DNA from: Cryptomeria japonica
Lineage: Eukaryota; Streptophyta; Pinopsida; Cupressales; Cupressaceae
Direction: 5' to 3'
NCBI RefSeq assembly: GCF_030272615.1
Contig: NC_081412.1
Span: 346,770,169 to 346,834,168, forward strand
Length of the DNA stretch: 64,000 nt
The notes below the pieces were generated by a model. The model was not told where the DNA came from, did no database searches, and saw nothing but the letters and a program-made list of their open reading frames with translations. A program made the position numbers and the translations under genes. This document shows, piece after piece, positions 22,053-35,224 of this stretch (positions are counted from its first letter, which is position 1; the number at the start of each line of letters is the position of its first letter).

Positions 22053-24779
22053 CTAGGCTTAACTAAAGGATAAGAATTGAAGGATTTATTAATATGCATG
22101 ATTTCGTTTAGTAAACTAGAACTATAGTTAACTTTTTATTGATAAAGAAAAGCCCAAGCTTGGGCGATATAATTTTAGGCTTTGTTTGGATTTAAAAGAG
22201 CCACAAAAGGAGATTAAAGTGTGATTGTAGATTTTCATGGATGGTGGGAGACGTGCGGATGGCACCAAAGGTTTCTATCTTATATGCTAAACTGGAAGAG
22301 ATAAGATGCCACACAAAAATCCAAGGAAGACAACAACAATAGAAATCACAAGTATGTACGCCATCTATTGAAATTTGTTATATGTGGTTTTGTCATTCTT
22401 TGAAATAGTTGCATCCTTGGATATTTTCATTCCTATCTTCTTAGTTTCTAAATCATGTTGTCAAGACTCATATATTTCTAATTCCTTCAACCTGCATAGA
22501 AAATTGCTTTACCTATTATATGCAGATAGTTTTTCCCTTGGCACATCGATCCATCCAGAAAGAGGCATTTAGTCTTAAGTTTTCTCTAGCTTTGGAAAAA
22601 TAATGTGTATGTATGATTGATTCTGAGTTTTGAGATGCCTATCTACCAGTGCTTTTCCAGCTAAACATTTGACAAAAATCTTCTTGCTTAGTTTCTTTGT
22701 ATGAGGTCGATATATTTCCAAACAACTATTTTTATGTCTGCAGTCCATGCAATGTTTTGACACATGTGCATCAAACCCTAGAAGTTTATGTGGCAGCCCA
22801 TGCCCAATTTAACTTAATTCAGATCTGTCATTTTCATAAGATCTTGAGATGACGTTTCACTGAAGCATTCTCTAAAGATCTTCTTAGCCCTAGAGTTTTC
22901 ATTAATGCTTGAAATTTTTATCAATAATTTGTAGGATTTGTGTAGGTTATGATTTACTTGATTTTCATACATTCATTCTTTTTAGGATAGAAAGAAACTA
23001 TTCATGTTTTTCTCACCTTATAAAGGTAAATAAGAGAATTATGATCAATTTGTAGCCATGTTTGGGAACCCTTTTCTATACTCATGAAAACTCCATGCAT
23101 TATATTTTCATTAGAATATCTCTTGTACATACATCACCATCCTCTTGAGACTTCTAAGCAACTTTGTCAAAAAGCTTAGCCACATTGATTTAGCTCGTGT
23201 TCCTTGGTTACTTGATTGACATGTCTATAAACTTTGCATGTTCTCTACATACAAGTCGATTAGGACACTTAAATGAGACTTGGAATAATAAAATTATTAT
23301 TAAAATTATTAAACATTTGCTCTGTGATTACATATGTGCATACGATAGAAGGAATAATCCATACTTGTGTTAGTATTTGGTCATATATAAATTATATTCA
23401 CTTAGTTATCATAATATTGTTTATAATTAGATCTACTAAATTTAAACATATAAAATATTAATTGATTGAGATTTAGGATACAAAGTTATTTTTACTAAAA
23501 TGCAAGATATGTCTTATGAAGGAAATAGGCCAACATTCTTGTCTTTCTTAAAGGATCTTTATAAATTGTTATTTTCTTAGGACTTAACGATCAAGTCAAG
23601 ATTAAAGAAATATCCAAGTTGGGTTAGAGTGTAAGGATGCATCAAATTACCTTATCTTTTTAATCCTAATATTTTGGTATTGTAAGGAATTAGAAAGGGC
23701 AATGTACATTACTTATCCCTATATGATTGAATCTTTAATAGATGATATGGACACCTTTTTCTTTAAAATTTATTGAAGTTTTTGAAAATTAGACATGTGG
23801 AAATATATGGACTGAAGCATTTATATGCTCAATTGTGTCTCTTGCATGCTCTTATATGCTTTGTATTCCCTTATGTGTTACTGATGCTCTTAAACACTCT
23901 TGTAAACTCACGTATGCATTGAGGTGTTGTTGTATTTCCAATGATTGATTGTATTACTGTATACTTCTTGAAAGTTGAGTGAATTGAATTGTAACTATGA
24001 GTGAATTTGAAAATTAATGGATATTTGATTGAAATAAGGTTCTTGATAAGTTATTGAGTGCATGGATTGACAATCTTATGCACTCATACACCCATGTAAG
24101 CTATGAATGTCGATATGCATCTCATGTATACCATATGTCCTATTAGACAAATTCATGTTATGCTTGCCTCTTGGAATACTTATTGATTGAGATGGAATTG
24201 AGACCTTGATTATTGATAGTTTAGAAATGAATGTTACTTCTGTCTTTATACATATGTTACATGCATCCGGTGTTTTCATGAAATCATTACCTTAGTGTTA
24301 GAATGTAGATATGTCATTCTACACAATTCCATTACTCTTTCTAGTATCACATCGCTTGTCTTCCTCATGTTGGGTTGGGTATCTTTTGTGTCATGAAAGA
24401 TTATGGGGAAGTGTAACTACTTTGTGGTAGGGTGGAAACACACTGCGACAATGTTCTCGCCCGTGTTGTGATAGATGTTGGGAGTTCCTGTCATGGTGAT
24501 TTTCATGATTTGTATTTATGTATGTAATGTATTTGACCTTGTAGTCTATTGTAATTTCTTTATGTTTAGCCTTGTTATTAGCTTATGTATTCTATTGTTA
24601 TGTCAAATGTAATTTTATATCTCTAATTTTAAACATGTGGCAATAATTTATGCTTGATTATGTGTATTTTGGGATTGATGTTAGAATGATATTATGGGGG
24701 TCATTATGCTCCCTATATATGTGGTTGATTTTGAATTCCTTAAAATTTTCTAAAAGGTCTCTTATTGGTCAAAGCCATT
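22053..24779. other. No gene seen
   Basis: AT-rich sequence with only short chance ORFs. I recognise no domain, LTR boundary or RNA gene. The right end may include the 3' untranslated part of LINE-C. Confidence 0.45.
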
Positions 24780-24799
24780 GGCAATGCTCTAGTTTGGGG

Positions 24800-27700
24800 T
24801 ATCATTTCTTCAATAAGATTAATGCATCTAGATCCCACCTCCACACCTAATTCCAAACCCATCATAGCCACTTGAAATTACACAATGTTGTTTGTTGTGT
24901 GTCCCAACAAAATGGATCTTTCAACTATAATTCATCCATGCTCATCTCGGGCCATGCATCCCATTCCACTTGGGCTCAGTTTTCCCAAGGATACTCTATC
25001 AAAATTTATTTTGATCCACCTCAGATCAGGGGTAGACCACCTTACATCCCTCCTCTTATCCTCTAAAGAAAATCCATTGTTGCCTCAAAAAATGGGAGAT
25101 ATTTTCAAACTTGTGAAATCTTTTGTCATCTTATCATCCCAAGTTGTGAAAATGTTCTTCTTTAGTGTCTTGACTCTAGTGGCTTCGTTGACTAATTTTG
25201 TGATTTGTCCCTCTATCTTTTGACATAGTCTTTCCTGATCCATTTCCTTGTTTTTAAAGAATCTTCTATTATGTTCCTTTCATAGTTCTGAAATGAGTAT
25301 GGATGGAAGGAAAAACTACAGGCTTCCAATTTGGGGCCACATATTGAACCAAGCCTCAATACCTTGGGGGAGAAAGTATTGGCATTTTAATTTAGCCATA
25401 AAGAATTTGCGACATACTTTTTCAAAAGGACATTCTAAGAGGATGTGGTCAGTCGATTCCATATTATTTTTACATGGCACACATCTCCTTGAGCCCTGTA
25501 TTCCAAATCTGGCCAGATGATCTTCAATAAGGATCTTATTTTGTATTTCCGTCCATGCAAAGACCTCTGATTTTGGTAGGAAATGTTTGCTCCATAGCAA
25601 CTTGGTGGGCCAACTATGATTGGTCATTGTTGCTTCCTTGACTTTATACCCAAACTTTACTTTGTATACCTCTGGTTTAGAGACACACCATCTAATGATG
25701 TCCTCTTGCTCAGATGGGATAATATGTCAGGTCCTTAGTATTGCAACAATCTCATCCTTCTAGTCTTGTGGAGTGTTGATGTTTTTTAAGGATAGCCATT
25801 CCCACATAGCCACACCATTCTGCCTAGTTATAGCCCCATTATTGCATACTTGCCTTCCCCATAATTGAATGGTTTCATCCTTGATAGCCTCCAAATTGGG
25901 GTGACTATCTATTGCATCCATACCACCCAAGAATCACTCCAAAATGACACACTTTTCCCATTTCTAACTTCCCAGGTGACATGCTTTGTAATTATATCCC
26001 TGCATTTCAAAATATAATTCCAAATTGTCAATCGTCTCGGGGGGTCCTAAGTTGTTAGAATTCAAGTAGGGTCATTTTAATCCAAATACTTCCTCCTAAG
26101 AATTATAACCCATCTCTGATCCCCATCAATGTATAGTTTTCATAAAAGTTTATCCCCCATAGCCAATTCATGATAGACGGTTATCTAATCCCAGTCCCAC
26201 CGGCCTCTTTGGGGAGGCAAACCTTATCCCAAGCCACTAAGGGAATATTTTGTTGTTCTCTCATGCCACTATAGAAGAATATCCTCAGAATATAGATTAG
26301 CTCATCCTCCACTACCTTGAGGAGTTTAAGACATGCCATTGAGTAGACTGGGATAGCCAAGAGCACAACCTTAATCATGAGTAATCTTCTAGTAGAAGAT
26401 AACCATTTAAATTTTCAAGCCTCCATCTTGTTCTTATAGCTATTTATTAGGTTTTCCCAATAGCCAATATTTTTCATCCCCACAAATAGAGGCATCCCTA
26501 AAAAGCGGCCCGAGAAGTTTGCTACTCTCAAATTTAGAATCCTTGACAAAACTCTGCAAACTGGGTTGAGTGTTGAGAAAAAAGACTTCTGATTTTGTCC
26601 AATTAATGCTTTGCCTTGATGCCAAGCACTAATCATCTAAGAAAGTCTTTATAGTCCTGGCTTCTCTCCTACTTAATTCTCCAAATAAGATAGTATCATC
26701 TATGAATTACAGATGACTAGCATTCTCAATCGCATTTGCAACAGTGATCCCCAACCGTTTTCCCTCCCCTCTCAAAGTGGTTATACTTCTTTCAAGGGCT
26801 TCAATCATGATAATGAATAGAAAAGGGGAGAGCGGGTCACTTTATTTGATACCTAGGTGGTAGAAGAGAAAAAATCATGAGCTGCACCATTTATAAGTTT
26901 TTAGAATTTGGAGGTAGAAATACAACTTCTGATCCAATTAGTTGAATTCTCACTGAAACCGAACCTTTATAGGACTGCAATTAAAAAGTGCCCATCAACC
27001 AGGTCATAGGCTTTGAGAATATCTAGCTTGATAATCATACAAGAATCTTTGACCTTTCTTGCCGAGTGAATAGTCTCATGTGTAATTATGATACCCTCAA
27101 CAATGGACCTCCTTGGTGCAAAACCACTCTGCTCATCTGATATAATAAATTTGAGTATCCTCTTGAGTCTGTTTTCTATAATCTTAGTGACATTTTTGTA
27201 TATTGTATTGCATAGGGAAATTAGCCTAAAATCACTCATCTCTTGAGGGGATTTTTTCTTGGGGATCAAGTCTAGGAAGGTGTCATTCAAAGCTCCCAAC
27301 ATTACCATTCTTCTTCTAGATTCTTCAACAGCCAGAGTCCAATCGTCCCCAATAGTGTCCCATAATTCTTGAAAAAAGTATATCATTTGGGAAATCCATC
27401 TGGGCCCGATGCCTTATCTGAATTTAATTGGAAGGTGATTGCCCTCACTTCTTCCTTCCCAATTTTCTAGTAAAGGGCCTCATTTTTCTCAACATTTATT
27501 ATTGTGGGGATCAAGTTGAGGATTCTTTCTCTATTTTCTCTATTCTCCTGCACTTCCCTATTTAGGATGGATTCAAAAACCTAACAAATTCAAATTTAAC
27601 TTCCTCTATCATTTGCGACAACACACCATCCTCTCTTCTAATCTCTATAATTTTGTTTCTACTTTGATTGGCCATCGTTGTCCTGTGAGAATATTTAGTG

Positions 27701-28771
27701 TTTCTATCTCCCTTTCTTAACCATGTTTCCTTGGATTTTTGTCTCCAGAAGCATTCCTCCTTCTTTATAAAATCCCCTAACTCCTCCTTAAAAACTTTCT
27801 ATGCCTCATATTCTTCTATCATCATCCCTTCCTTGATGATTTTTTCATTAAGGTCTGCCAACTCCTGTTTAATTTTTTTTTTGTGAATATGTTTTTGAAA
27901 TGAGACTTATTCCACTCTTTTAGTTTAGATTTATCATAACTCAACTTCTTGCTAATTTTGAAGAGGTTGGATTGATTTCCAAATCTGATTTCATTCTACC
28001 ATTTGATCACCAAATCTACTAATCTATTATCCCTTAACCACATGTTCTCGAATTTGAATGGGTTTTCTCTTGGGGGGGGGGTCATCGAGATTGACAATGA
28101 GCTGCACAGGGTAATGGTATGATCCTGAAATTGGAAAAGAATGATGCTTCATGTATGATTGCCTGTCCCTCCCAATCCCCAAATAACAAAAACATGTCAA
28201 GAACCTCTACAATTCCCATGAAGCCACATCTTCTATTCATCCAGGTGAAAGTCCCATTCCTATTTGTCAAATACTTCACTTGATTTATATCAACAAAGCT
28301 TTGAAAGGCCCTCAGAAATTTAGTGATTCTCTGTAGGCCCCCCTACTTCTCTTGGTTATTTAGTGTTGTAGTGAAGTCCCCTGCTACTATCCCTCTCTCT
28401 CCTCTTAAATTATCCAGCCTTACCGAGATCTACTGCCATAGTTCCTTTTTTGCCAATTGTGGATATTGGTCGATATATGTTTATTACAAATATATGCTCA
28501 TTTGTTTGTTTCTCCCATCTTCAATCACTTCTCCCTTTACTGTTAGAGGGTTCCACAAAGCTCCTAGACCATCTGAGGCACCTTCAACTTTGACAAAATG
28601 TCCCTTCCATTGCCTCCAACATTTTAATTTCCTATCATTTTCCTCTCTAACCCACTTTGTCTCTTGTAGTAACCAGATATCAAATTTTAATTGATCTATT
28701 TGGTGTCTAACGAGGCTCCATTTGCTAGGGGCATTTAAGCCCCTAACATTCCACATTATATCCTTGATTGC
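24800..28771 (-). pseudogene. LINE-C ORF2 remnant: endonuclease, RT, RNase H
   Basis: Endonuclease start M-W-N-V-R-G-L-N-A-P at 28756, L-L-Q-E-T-K-W near 28670, and G-D-F-T-T-T-L near 28380. RT: N-D-T-F-L-D-L-I-P-K-K near 27290, L-C-N-T-I-Y-K near 27210, S-G-F-A-P-R-R near 27120, L-D-I-L-K-A-Y-D near 27015, and the catalytic Q-F-I-D-D-T near 26700. zf-RVT: R-C-V-P-C-K...D-H-I-L-L-E-C at 25500-25440. RNase H: W-I-K-I-N-F-D near 25015 and G-M-G-C-M-A-R-D-E-H-G near 24960. Frames shift and stop many times. Confidence 0.8.
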
Positions 28772-28773
28772 CC

Positions 28774-30640
28774 CTAGGGAAGGATAATATCCATCCCTGA
28801 CATAAGTTTTCTTTGCCCCACTACATTAGCGGCCATCATTAGCTTTAACTGATTGGTTCTTGGCCCTCCTTTTCCTTTTGTTTTGATATTAGGTTGTTTT
28901 ATTTTAGAGTGAGATTGTTCTAGCCCCCTTTCTTCTACCAGATCTCCTTCTTCCTCTTCTCCTTGTTGTTTTTCTTCTTCTATGTTTGTCTCAAGGTCAC
29001 ATTCTACACCCCTGCCCGAGTCTTTCTCTTCAACCTGTCTTTTAGAGTCATCCTGTGTTTCATCCTTCCTCACACCCCTTGCTAGATTGGTTTCTTCTTC
29101 TACTTTAGGCAAATGCTAAAATTCCATAGGTTCTTGATTTTGATTTTGGTTGTTTTCATCCTCAATATTGGAGAGGTTTCATGCCATTTGATCCTAAGTA
29201 ATACTCCCCCCACATAGTTCTGACATGGTCAAATTCTGTTGGAGTTCCACCTTATCTTTTGTTGGACTCCCTTTTACCTGTGTCTTAGATTCAACCCCTA
29301 TGACAATAATTTTTGCCTCTAATTGCATTTTTTCCCCTTGAGTTTACTTTTCCCCCTGAGGAGAGATGGTTCTCCCTGCATCTCCTTCACTTACTAAATG
29401 TTCATACTCATTGGCTTTGTTCACACTGATGTAGATATCACATTCTATCCACCCAAGCTCCTTGTATTTACATTTAGGGAACATTTTTAGTTGATCCTCC
29501 CTTTAGATATTTTTTACCCATATGCCTTTGTTTGATTGGATCTCAATCTCTTGAGGTAGGGTTTGTTACAGAGTCTTTCCTATACATATCGTAAGGGAAG
29601 TTCCTCCATCTCTATGTTCAAGGTTCTTGTTTACTAAAATTAACTTACCCAAACTTCCACCAATTTCCTCCAATGTTTTATCGTCCCAAATTTCCAAAGG
29701 GAGATTGTATAGTCTGATCCACAACAGGCCCTCTAGAATTTCATATTTCTAAGGATCAAAGCTTGGAAACCAGTCAAATAGATGCATCCCATTGTTTCCT
29801 AGTTAATAGGGACCACTGTTTGTTCCATTTATCTAAATTGGATTGAAATTCTACCAATAAATACTCATTCGCCAATGCCTTAATTAAAATTTTATTTTGC
29901 CACACCTCCCAGCACCAATATTTGATTGTTTCTATCTTCCTCCATCCCCCTCCCCATTTAATAAGAATCCCCCTGTCCACTAATCTTGATATTGTATTTC
30001 TAATTTGACATATCAATTGAAACAAAAAGTTTTGCCAGATAGATTAGATTCCTTACCATTTAATTCCACATATCCATGAGATGACCCTTCATTGCTCCTC
30101 ATTATTTCTTTCCCTTTCCATGGCTTGCTTGTGCGATATATCTCCCATGTCTTCCTGTTGGGATGCTTTTTGCTTTACCAGTCATCCATTGTGACCTCCC
30201 TTTGAGAATTTTCTTTCCTGAATCTCCCATACCTCCATCAGTTGTTAATTGCATTTTTTCCCTACCCAAACTTCCCTTGCTTCTGCTTGTCCCACTTGCG
30301 ATCCTCCACGAAATCCACATTTATGATCCTCCCTCTAATTTATCATAGCCACGAGAGTTTTGTTCCTTTTCCCCATTTATTCCTATCCCCTTATTGCCTT
30401 CTCCATTGGCCTGGCCTTTATCCATCATTCCTTGTCGATCTTCGATCAACCATCCATTGATTTGGAGTGTACTTGTCCACCCATTTTCCACCTTCATAAA
30501 CCCACTGGGGGTATGATCCCTTTGCCAAGGATATCTGAGGATCTCCAAGTCTGACCTTACCCAAACTATTTGAGGCTCTCCAATTTTGACCTTGCCCAAA
30601 CTCGTAGGTCTTCTAGTGGGAATTCTCGCTCTGCTTTGTC
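28774..30640 (-). pseudogene. LINE-C ORF1 remnant (DUF4283-like protein)
   Basis: The N-terminal part (about 30600-30102) is Gly/Lys/Ser-rich. The DUF4283-like core at 30025-29640 reads W-C-W-E-V-W-Q-N-K-I-L-I-K-A-L, then L-V-E-F, then L-L-W-I-R-L-Y-N-L-P-L-E-I-W, and L-G-K-L-I-L-V. The C-terminal part is Glu/Lys/Gln-rich (29112-28774) and ends just before ORF2. Several stops are present. No complete CCHC knuckle is visible. Confidence 0.7.
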
Positions 30641-30700
30641 ACACCATCTTTCACCTTGGTTGTGCTCCTTGCCTTGCCTTTTCTCCTCACCGCATTTTCG

Positions 30701-33682
30701 CTCCTTTTTTTAAAATATAACCCACAACAAAAAATACTCTTTTCAATGAGATTTAATATTGAGGTGTTCAATAAGTTATTTTGAAATGGTTATATATTTT
30801 AGCATTAAAGAAAAGTAGAAATTGTATTAGTTGACGAATGCATAATATTGAGTGGATTTAGTAATAGATTAAATAACTCAATTGTGATGTCTTTATTGTT
30901 TATTATTGTGAATTTTACATGTCAAATCCTAAAAAAATTAACTAACCATGGATCATGAAAATTAACACAAGCATGACAAAACTTACATAAAAAATTTAAA
31001 CTTGTGTAAAATAAACACATGATTAGTTTGAAACTTGAAAAACAATAGATGAAATGTACATACAATTTTATATTTGTAGAACGAGAGAATGGATTGTTAC
31101 TTTTGGTATAAGAGATAAGTTAAACTCTACTATAGGAATCCTTGTATAATAACATTGTGAAATTTGGAAGTATAGTAAACTAGTCTTGTTTAAGGCACAA
31201 TAAGAATGGGTAGTAGTCAAAACATAAAAAGAGGAAGTAGGGAACTAGTACCACTTAAGACTAAGGAGAATCAGTGGGATTATCTCTCCCAAAATAGATG
31301 AAGGATGAGGTAATGTCACTCTCTAATACATAAATATTACCTCTATCTGAATTGGATCAAGCTAGGAAGTAATAAACCAACATAAAAAACAAAAGCATAT
31401 AATTCATTAAGTAAGAGAAGGCCAATAAACTATTATTTGTTAGAGACTTTCAATTTGATTGTATTTGAAACACACCAATATTAGATAATCAATTACGTGA
31501 TGAATATTTACAAATCCACTCAACTCAAGATAGTTAAAGGAAACCCTTGTAATGAGGAGGAACCTAAGAAAGATGATCATGAAGAAAAATCCTATTTGTA
31601 AATAGGGTGTTTATGTCCTATTTTATAATTATATAAGCTATGTACCTATGCAATGATTAAATAAATGATGTATAAAACTATATTTTATCTTTATATTGAT
31701 TAATTGTTATTGCATGTGCTCTGGGGAAATATGAATCATAATGGAGAAAGTCTCATGGAACAACCTAATTTAGTTTGGATTGAATCAATCTAGAGAAAGT
31801 ATAATGCTCTTCATATTCTAAAATCATTATGATCCACAATTTAGTGATGAATAATAGTTTTAATATATAAAGATGAGATTCGGCAAAATGCCAACATTCC
31901 AAATTCACCTCGTGTCCACAAAAGAAGACAACAAGGCTGATAAAAATAAGAAATGTTAAGTAAATTACACAATGTATGTAAGAGAATAAATAATACCATA
32001 TATAAATAAATTCCTAATGGAATGTAACTTATGGTCCAAGTTAACAAAGTGTCTCAATTTCTTGCAATACTTTTGTCTCTGTATTTTAGGATAATGACAC
32101 CTAGAAGAAGGAATAATTATCCCAACAAATGATCAATTTGTAATTTTTTTTCATGTCCCTTTTTAAAAAAATGTACAAAATATTATTCACTTAAATGATG
32201 TTAGAGTTTGAGGATTGGGAGTACCACTTGATGCATGCTAAAGGGTGCCCAAAGAGTAGACATCAAGGGTGTCACTTGATTTATACCCGGAGGATGTCAA
32301 GGTTCGAGTATCAAAGCTACTTCCATAAGAGCTATCAAAAGTCAAGGATTAAGCATTTTTATTTCCTCACATTGAGAAAGTCTTGAGTGTACCTCCTGAC
32401 ATATGCCACAAAGAAATCAAACTGATCAATGTTGTGACCTAATGAGTGTCAAGTCTAAAATGAAGGAAAGTTTGAAATTCTAACGAGAAAAGTATATAAG
32501 ACCTATCAGGTCAACCTAAAATGTGATGTGTAGGATTTAAATTAGATCCACAGTGCTTATTCTTAGATCGACCTAGTTGTGTGTAGGGAGTTGATGAAAG
32601 GCTACTACACCTAGCACTCACACATTGAACAATAACATATATTAACATTGAAGTTGCAAGAAGTAAAAGAAACCACATTTTATTTCTTCAATAAAATGGA
32701 ATTACATATTAAAATATTACAATTCTATAGCCACATGAGCTTAACTCATTAAAAAGAATGTGAACTCTCTCAGAAAACTCTGCAATTCAAAGCCATAATT
32801 TGCATTGATAGAGCTATCCTCTCTAACATTTTTTCCCTGCTTTATTTAGCACCAATAACAACCTTAGAATGTTTTTAAATGTGTAACCCTTCATTTTCCT
32901 ACCTAGGAAGAATTTTCATTTGAAAGTTGAATTTTGGTAGCACAACTTCTGCAAGCCATAACTTTTGACTCGAGTGTCTAATATGCTATTATAATATATC
33001 ATTGGAAAGATCAAGAATAGATCTACAATGCCAAAATATCTAAATATTATTTTGTCCATTTTTTTTTAGCTTTTTTGAGGTTTATAAGGTCTTAAAATTT
33101 GTGTTTGAAACTTCATAGAATAAATTTACTAAGACAAAAAAATTAATATCTTCCAAACAATACAAGATAGTGAGATCATTCTTTCACCATTCATTTTATT
33201 TTTTAATTTGGCTTCTCGGGGTTAGTTTTCACATCCATACATGCTCATATATTGCAACTTACTAAAAATAATAGGTGATTATTTTTGTCCTTCTCAAACT
33301 TTTGACTATCTTAGACCTCCTAAGTGTCATCATGGGCTCCAAAAAAAATAAAGAAACCTATCCAATAGAAGGAAATGCAATTTTATTTTTGAGTGATGCA
33401 AGTTTGATTTTATACCACTTGATGCTCCTACATCAGAAACCCAAGATAGTTTAAGAGGTAACCTTGTCACATCTCTAATTATGGAGAAAAACCAAGCTGG
33501 TCAACCATTTCCTTAGACAACCATGATGGATCTTCAATTCCACTTAACTATATATTCTTGATACTACTTGTTTCTTGTACTAGATATTCTTGATACTACT
33601 TGTTTATTGTACTTCTGTCCACATGACTATCCAAGATTTTGTCTATCTATTCCTTCTCAGGAGTAGATGTTAGGATAATCCA
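30701..33682. other. No gene seen; AT-rich, old repeats likely
   Basis: No protein similarity recognised. The right end (up to about 33680) should contain the 3' untranslated region and LTR of the chromovirus-like element whose integrase end lies at 33683-33896, but I could not fix LTR borders. A small tandem duplication lies at 33549-33612. Confidence 0.45.
33549..33612. repeat. Two tandem copies of a 32-bp unit
   Basis: ATATTCTTGATACTACTTGT followed by TTCTTGTACT is repeated directly with one substitution (TTATTGTACT). Confidence 0.75.
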
Positions 33683-33896
33683 CTATGCTTTTGTTGGTCC
33701 CTCCTCAATGCCTCCTTCGTGATACTCTGTCAAATTGACAATGTTAAAAATAGGTGATACGTTAATTCCACTTGGTAACTCCGCCTCGTATGCATTTATT
33801 GAATCATGTTTCTTTATAATCTTGCATGGTCCAAAATTCTTCATTTTTAAATAATAATATGTTCTCATGGGGAATCTTTCTTTCCTCAAATAAACC
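33683..33896 (-). pseudogene. Chromovirus-like gypsy integrase, C-terminal fragment
   Basis: On the minus strand: V-Y-L-R-K-E-R-F-P, then L-K-M-K-N-F-G-P-C-K-I-I-K-K, N-A-Y-E-A-E-L-P-S-G-I-N-V-S-P-I-F-N-I, N-L-T-E-Y-H-E, and a stop. This is the known 'VHLRKERFP...GPFKILKK...NAYEIDLP...SPTFNVSDL' tail of plant Ty3/gypsy polyproteins. About 70 residues remain. The upstream part stops abruptly at 33896/33897, where a TG-starting LTR begins, so the gene was split by insertion. Confidence 0.8.
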
Positions 33897-34953
33897 TGAG
33901 AGCAATAAAAATAAATACTTAATGAGAATTTACACATTAAATTCAAATGCAAACCAAAGTCTTATACCTTCAATGCTCCATGGATAGAGCCAAAGTGGTT
34001 GCACCCTTGACCACTTGATTGGTTCTTGTTGATGTGAATGTGTATTTCTCTTTAATTTTCAAAAAAAGTGAGGATTTCTTGGACTCAAAATGACATCATT
34101 TTATTAGCATGAAAGTGTGTTATGGATATGGAGGAGGCTCCAATTTATAGAATTTTGGAAGGAAAAGGGATGATTGAGATTGAAAGTTGATGGAGGGATA
34201 GGATTGTAGGAAGGGATATGAGTCGGATTGAAGGATTAGCCTTGTGAAAAGTGTCACAAGGTTGAGGAATTGCGAAGAACACTTGTCATGAGGAAGATAG
34301 CAAGGTGTGCCCACACATATGTGAGCACATCTTGGGAAGAACACGAGGATGACAAGTGAAAACAAAAGTGGCAAAGTGGAAGAGATGTAAGAGGGTGGAG
34401 ATGACAAATGGATGAAAGAGAAAATTGTAGGGTGGATCTATTGGGAAAAGCATTCTCACACATGTGTAAACACCTATTTATTTTATTTGGTTAAAATGTG
34501 AGTTGGAAGTGGGAAAGTGACTTGTGCATGCAAGTCATTTAAGAGGGTTGTCACATGTGGACTTGGGTAGGTGTGAAGAATTTAAATTGGGAGAAATATT
34601 AATGAGGATTAATTAGCCTAAATCAATTAATTGAGTAAATATTAATTGATTGATTTAGTGGGAGGATTTGTAGGAATCAAGAATAGTAGTTAAATAATTG
34701 GGAATTAATTAACTAATTTGGAATAGACGAATATTGGGATGTTTGGCTAAAGTGGGATTTGATTTATTAAAATAAATCAAACATTAGAGAAAATAGTAGG
34801 ATATATAATTAATCAATAAATTAATTATACAAAAGGGAGAATAATTAATTAAAATATAATTTAACTAATTATTTTATAATAATGAAGGGGCAAACATAAC
34901 TAATAGTATTAATTACATTGTGAGGGATAATTGATTAATTTTAGGTGTCTAAA
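33897..34953 (-). repeat. 3' LTR of gypsy element 2
   Basis: Starts TGAGAGC exactly where the integrase similarity of the neighbouring pseudogene ends, and ends TGTCTAAA next to a T/C-rich polypurine-tract complement. Length is 1057 bp. It shares the AATTAATT-rich right half and 'GGAGGCTCCAATTTATAGAA' (about 34130) with LTR 1165-2437. Confidence 0.65.
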
Positions 34954-34967
34954 TTTTGCCCCTCTTT
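34954..34967 (-). other. Polypurine tract of gypsy element 2
   Basis: The minus strand reads AAAGAGGGGCAAAA immediately before the LTR, matching AAAGAGGGGAAAAA of the 39-49 kb element. Confidence 0.6.
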
Positions 34968-35224
34968 GACGCGGTATTGTGGAATAGTAGCAGGTCAAAG
35001 AAAAAGATGCCCCAACAAAGATATGGAGATTATTATGGAGGGGTGATTCCCCCTCAAGAATTTGGATAGAAAAGGAAATTTTTCAGGCAAGTTCTTGAAA
35101 AGAGAAGAAGATGAGAGGAAAAAGGGCATAAGAAAGGCAAAAGCATTTGGGTGAAGGAAAAAGGGAAAAAAGAGGAGACGTATTGATGGTCGAGTCATTT
35201 GCATTAGCATATGCATGAGGATGA

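Larger units (their letters stand above)
24780..30700 (-). mobile_element. LINE-C: old minus-strand LINE, heavily decayed
   Basis: On the minus strand the order is an ORF1 with DUF4283-like domain (about 30640-28774), endonuclease (28771-28100), RT (27400-26000), zf-RVT (25600-25400) and RNase H (about 25060-24800). Protein similarity is clear but frames break every 60-140 codons. It belongs to a different family from LINE-A/B (different ORF1, different RT text). Ends are approximate: no target-site duplication or tail was identified, and no ORF3-like sequence is seen beyond RNase H. Confidence 0.8.

Noticed and set aside
22575-22763. Minus-strand 62-codon frame with several Cys and His
   Set aside because: Too short, no matching domain order, and no flanking coding signal; not called.
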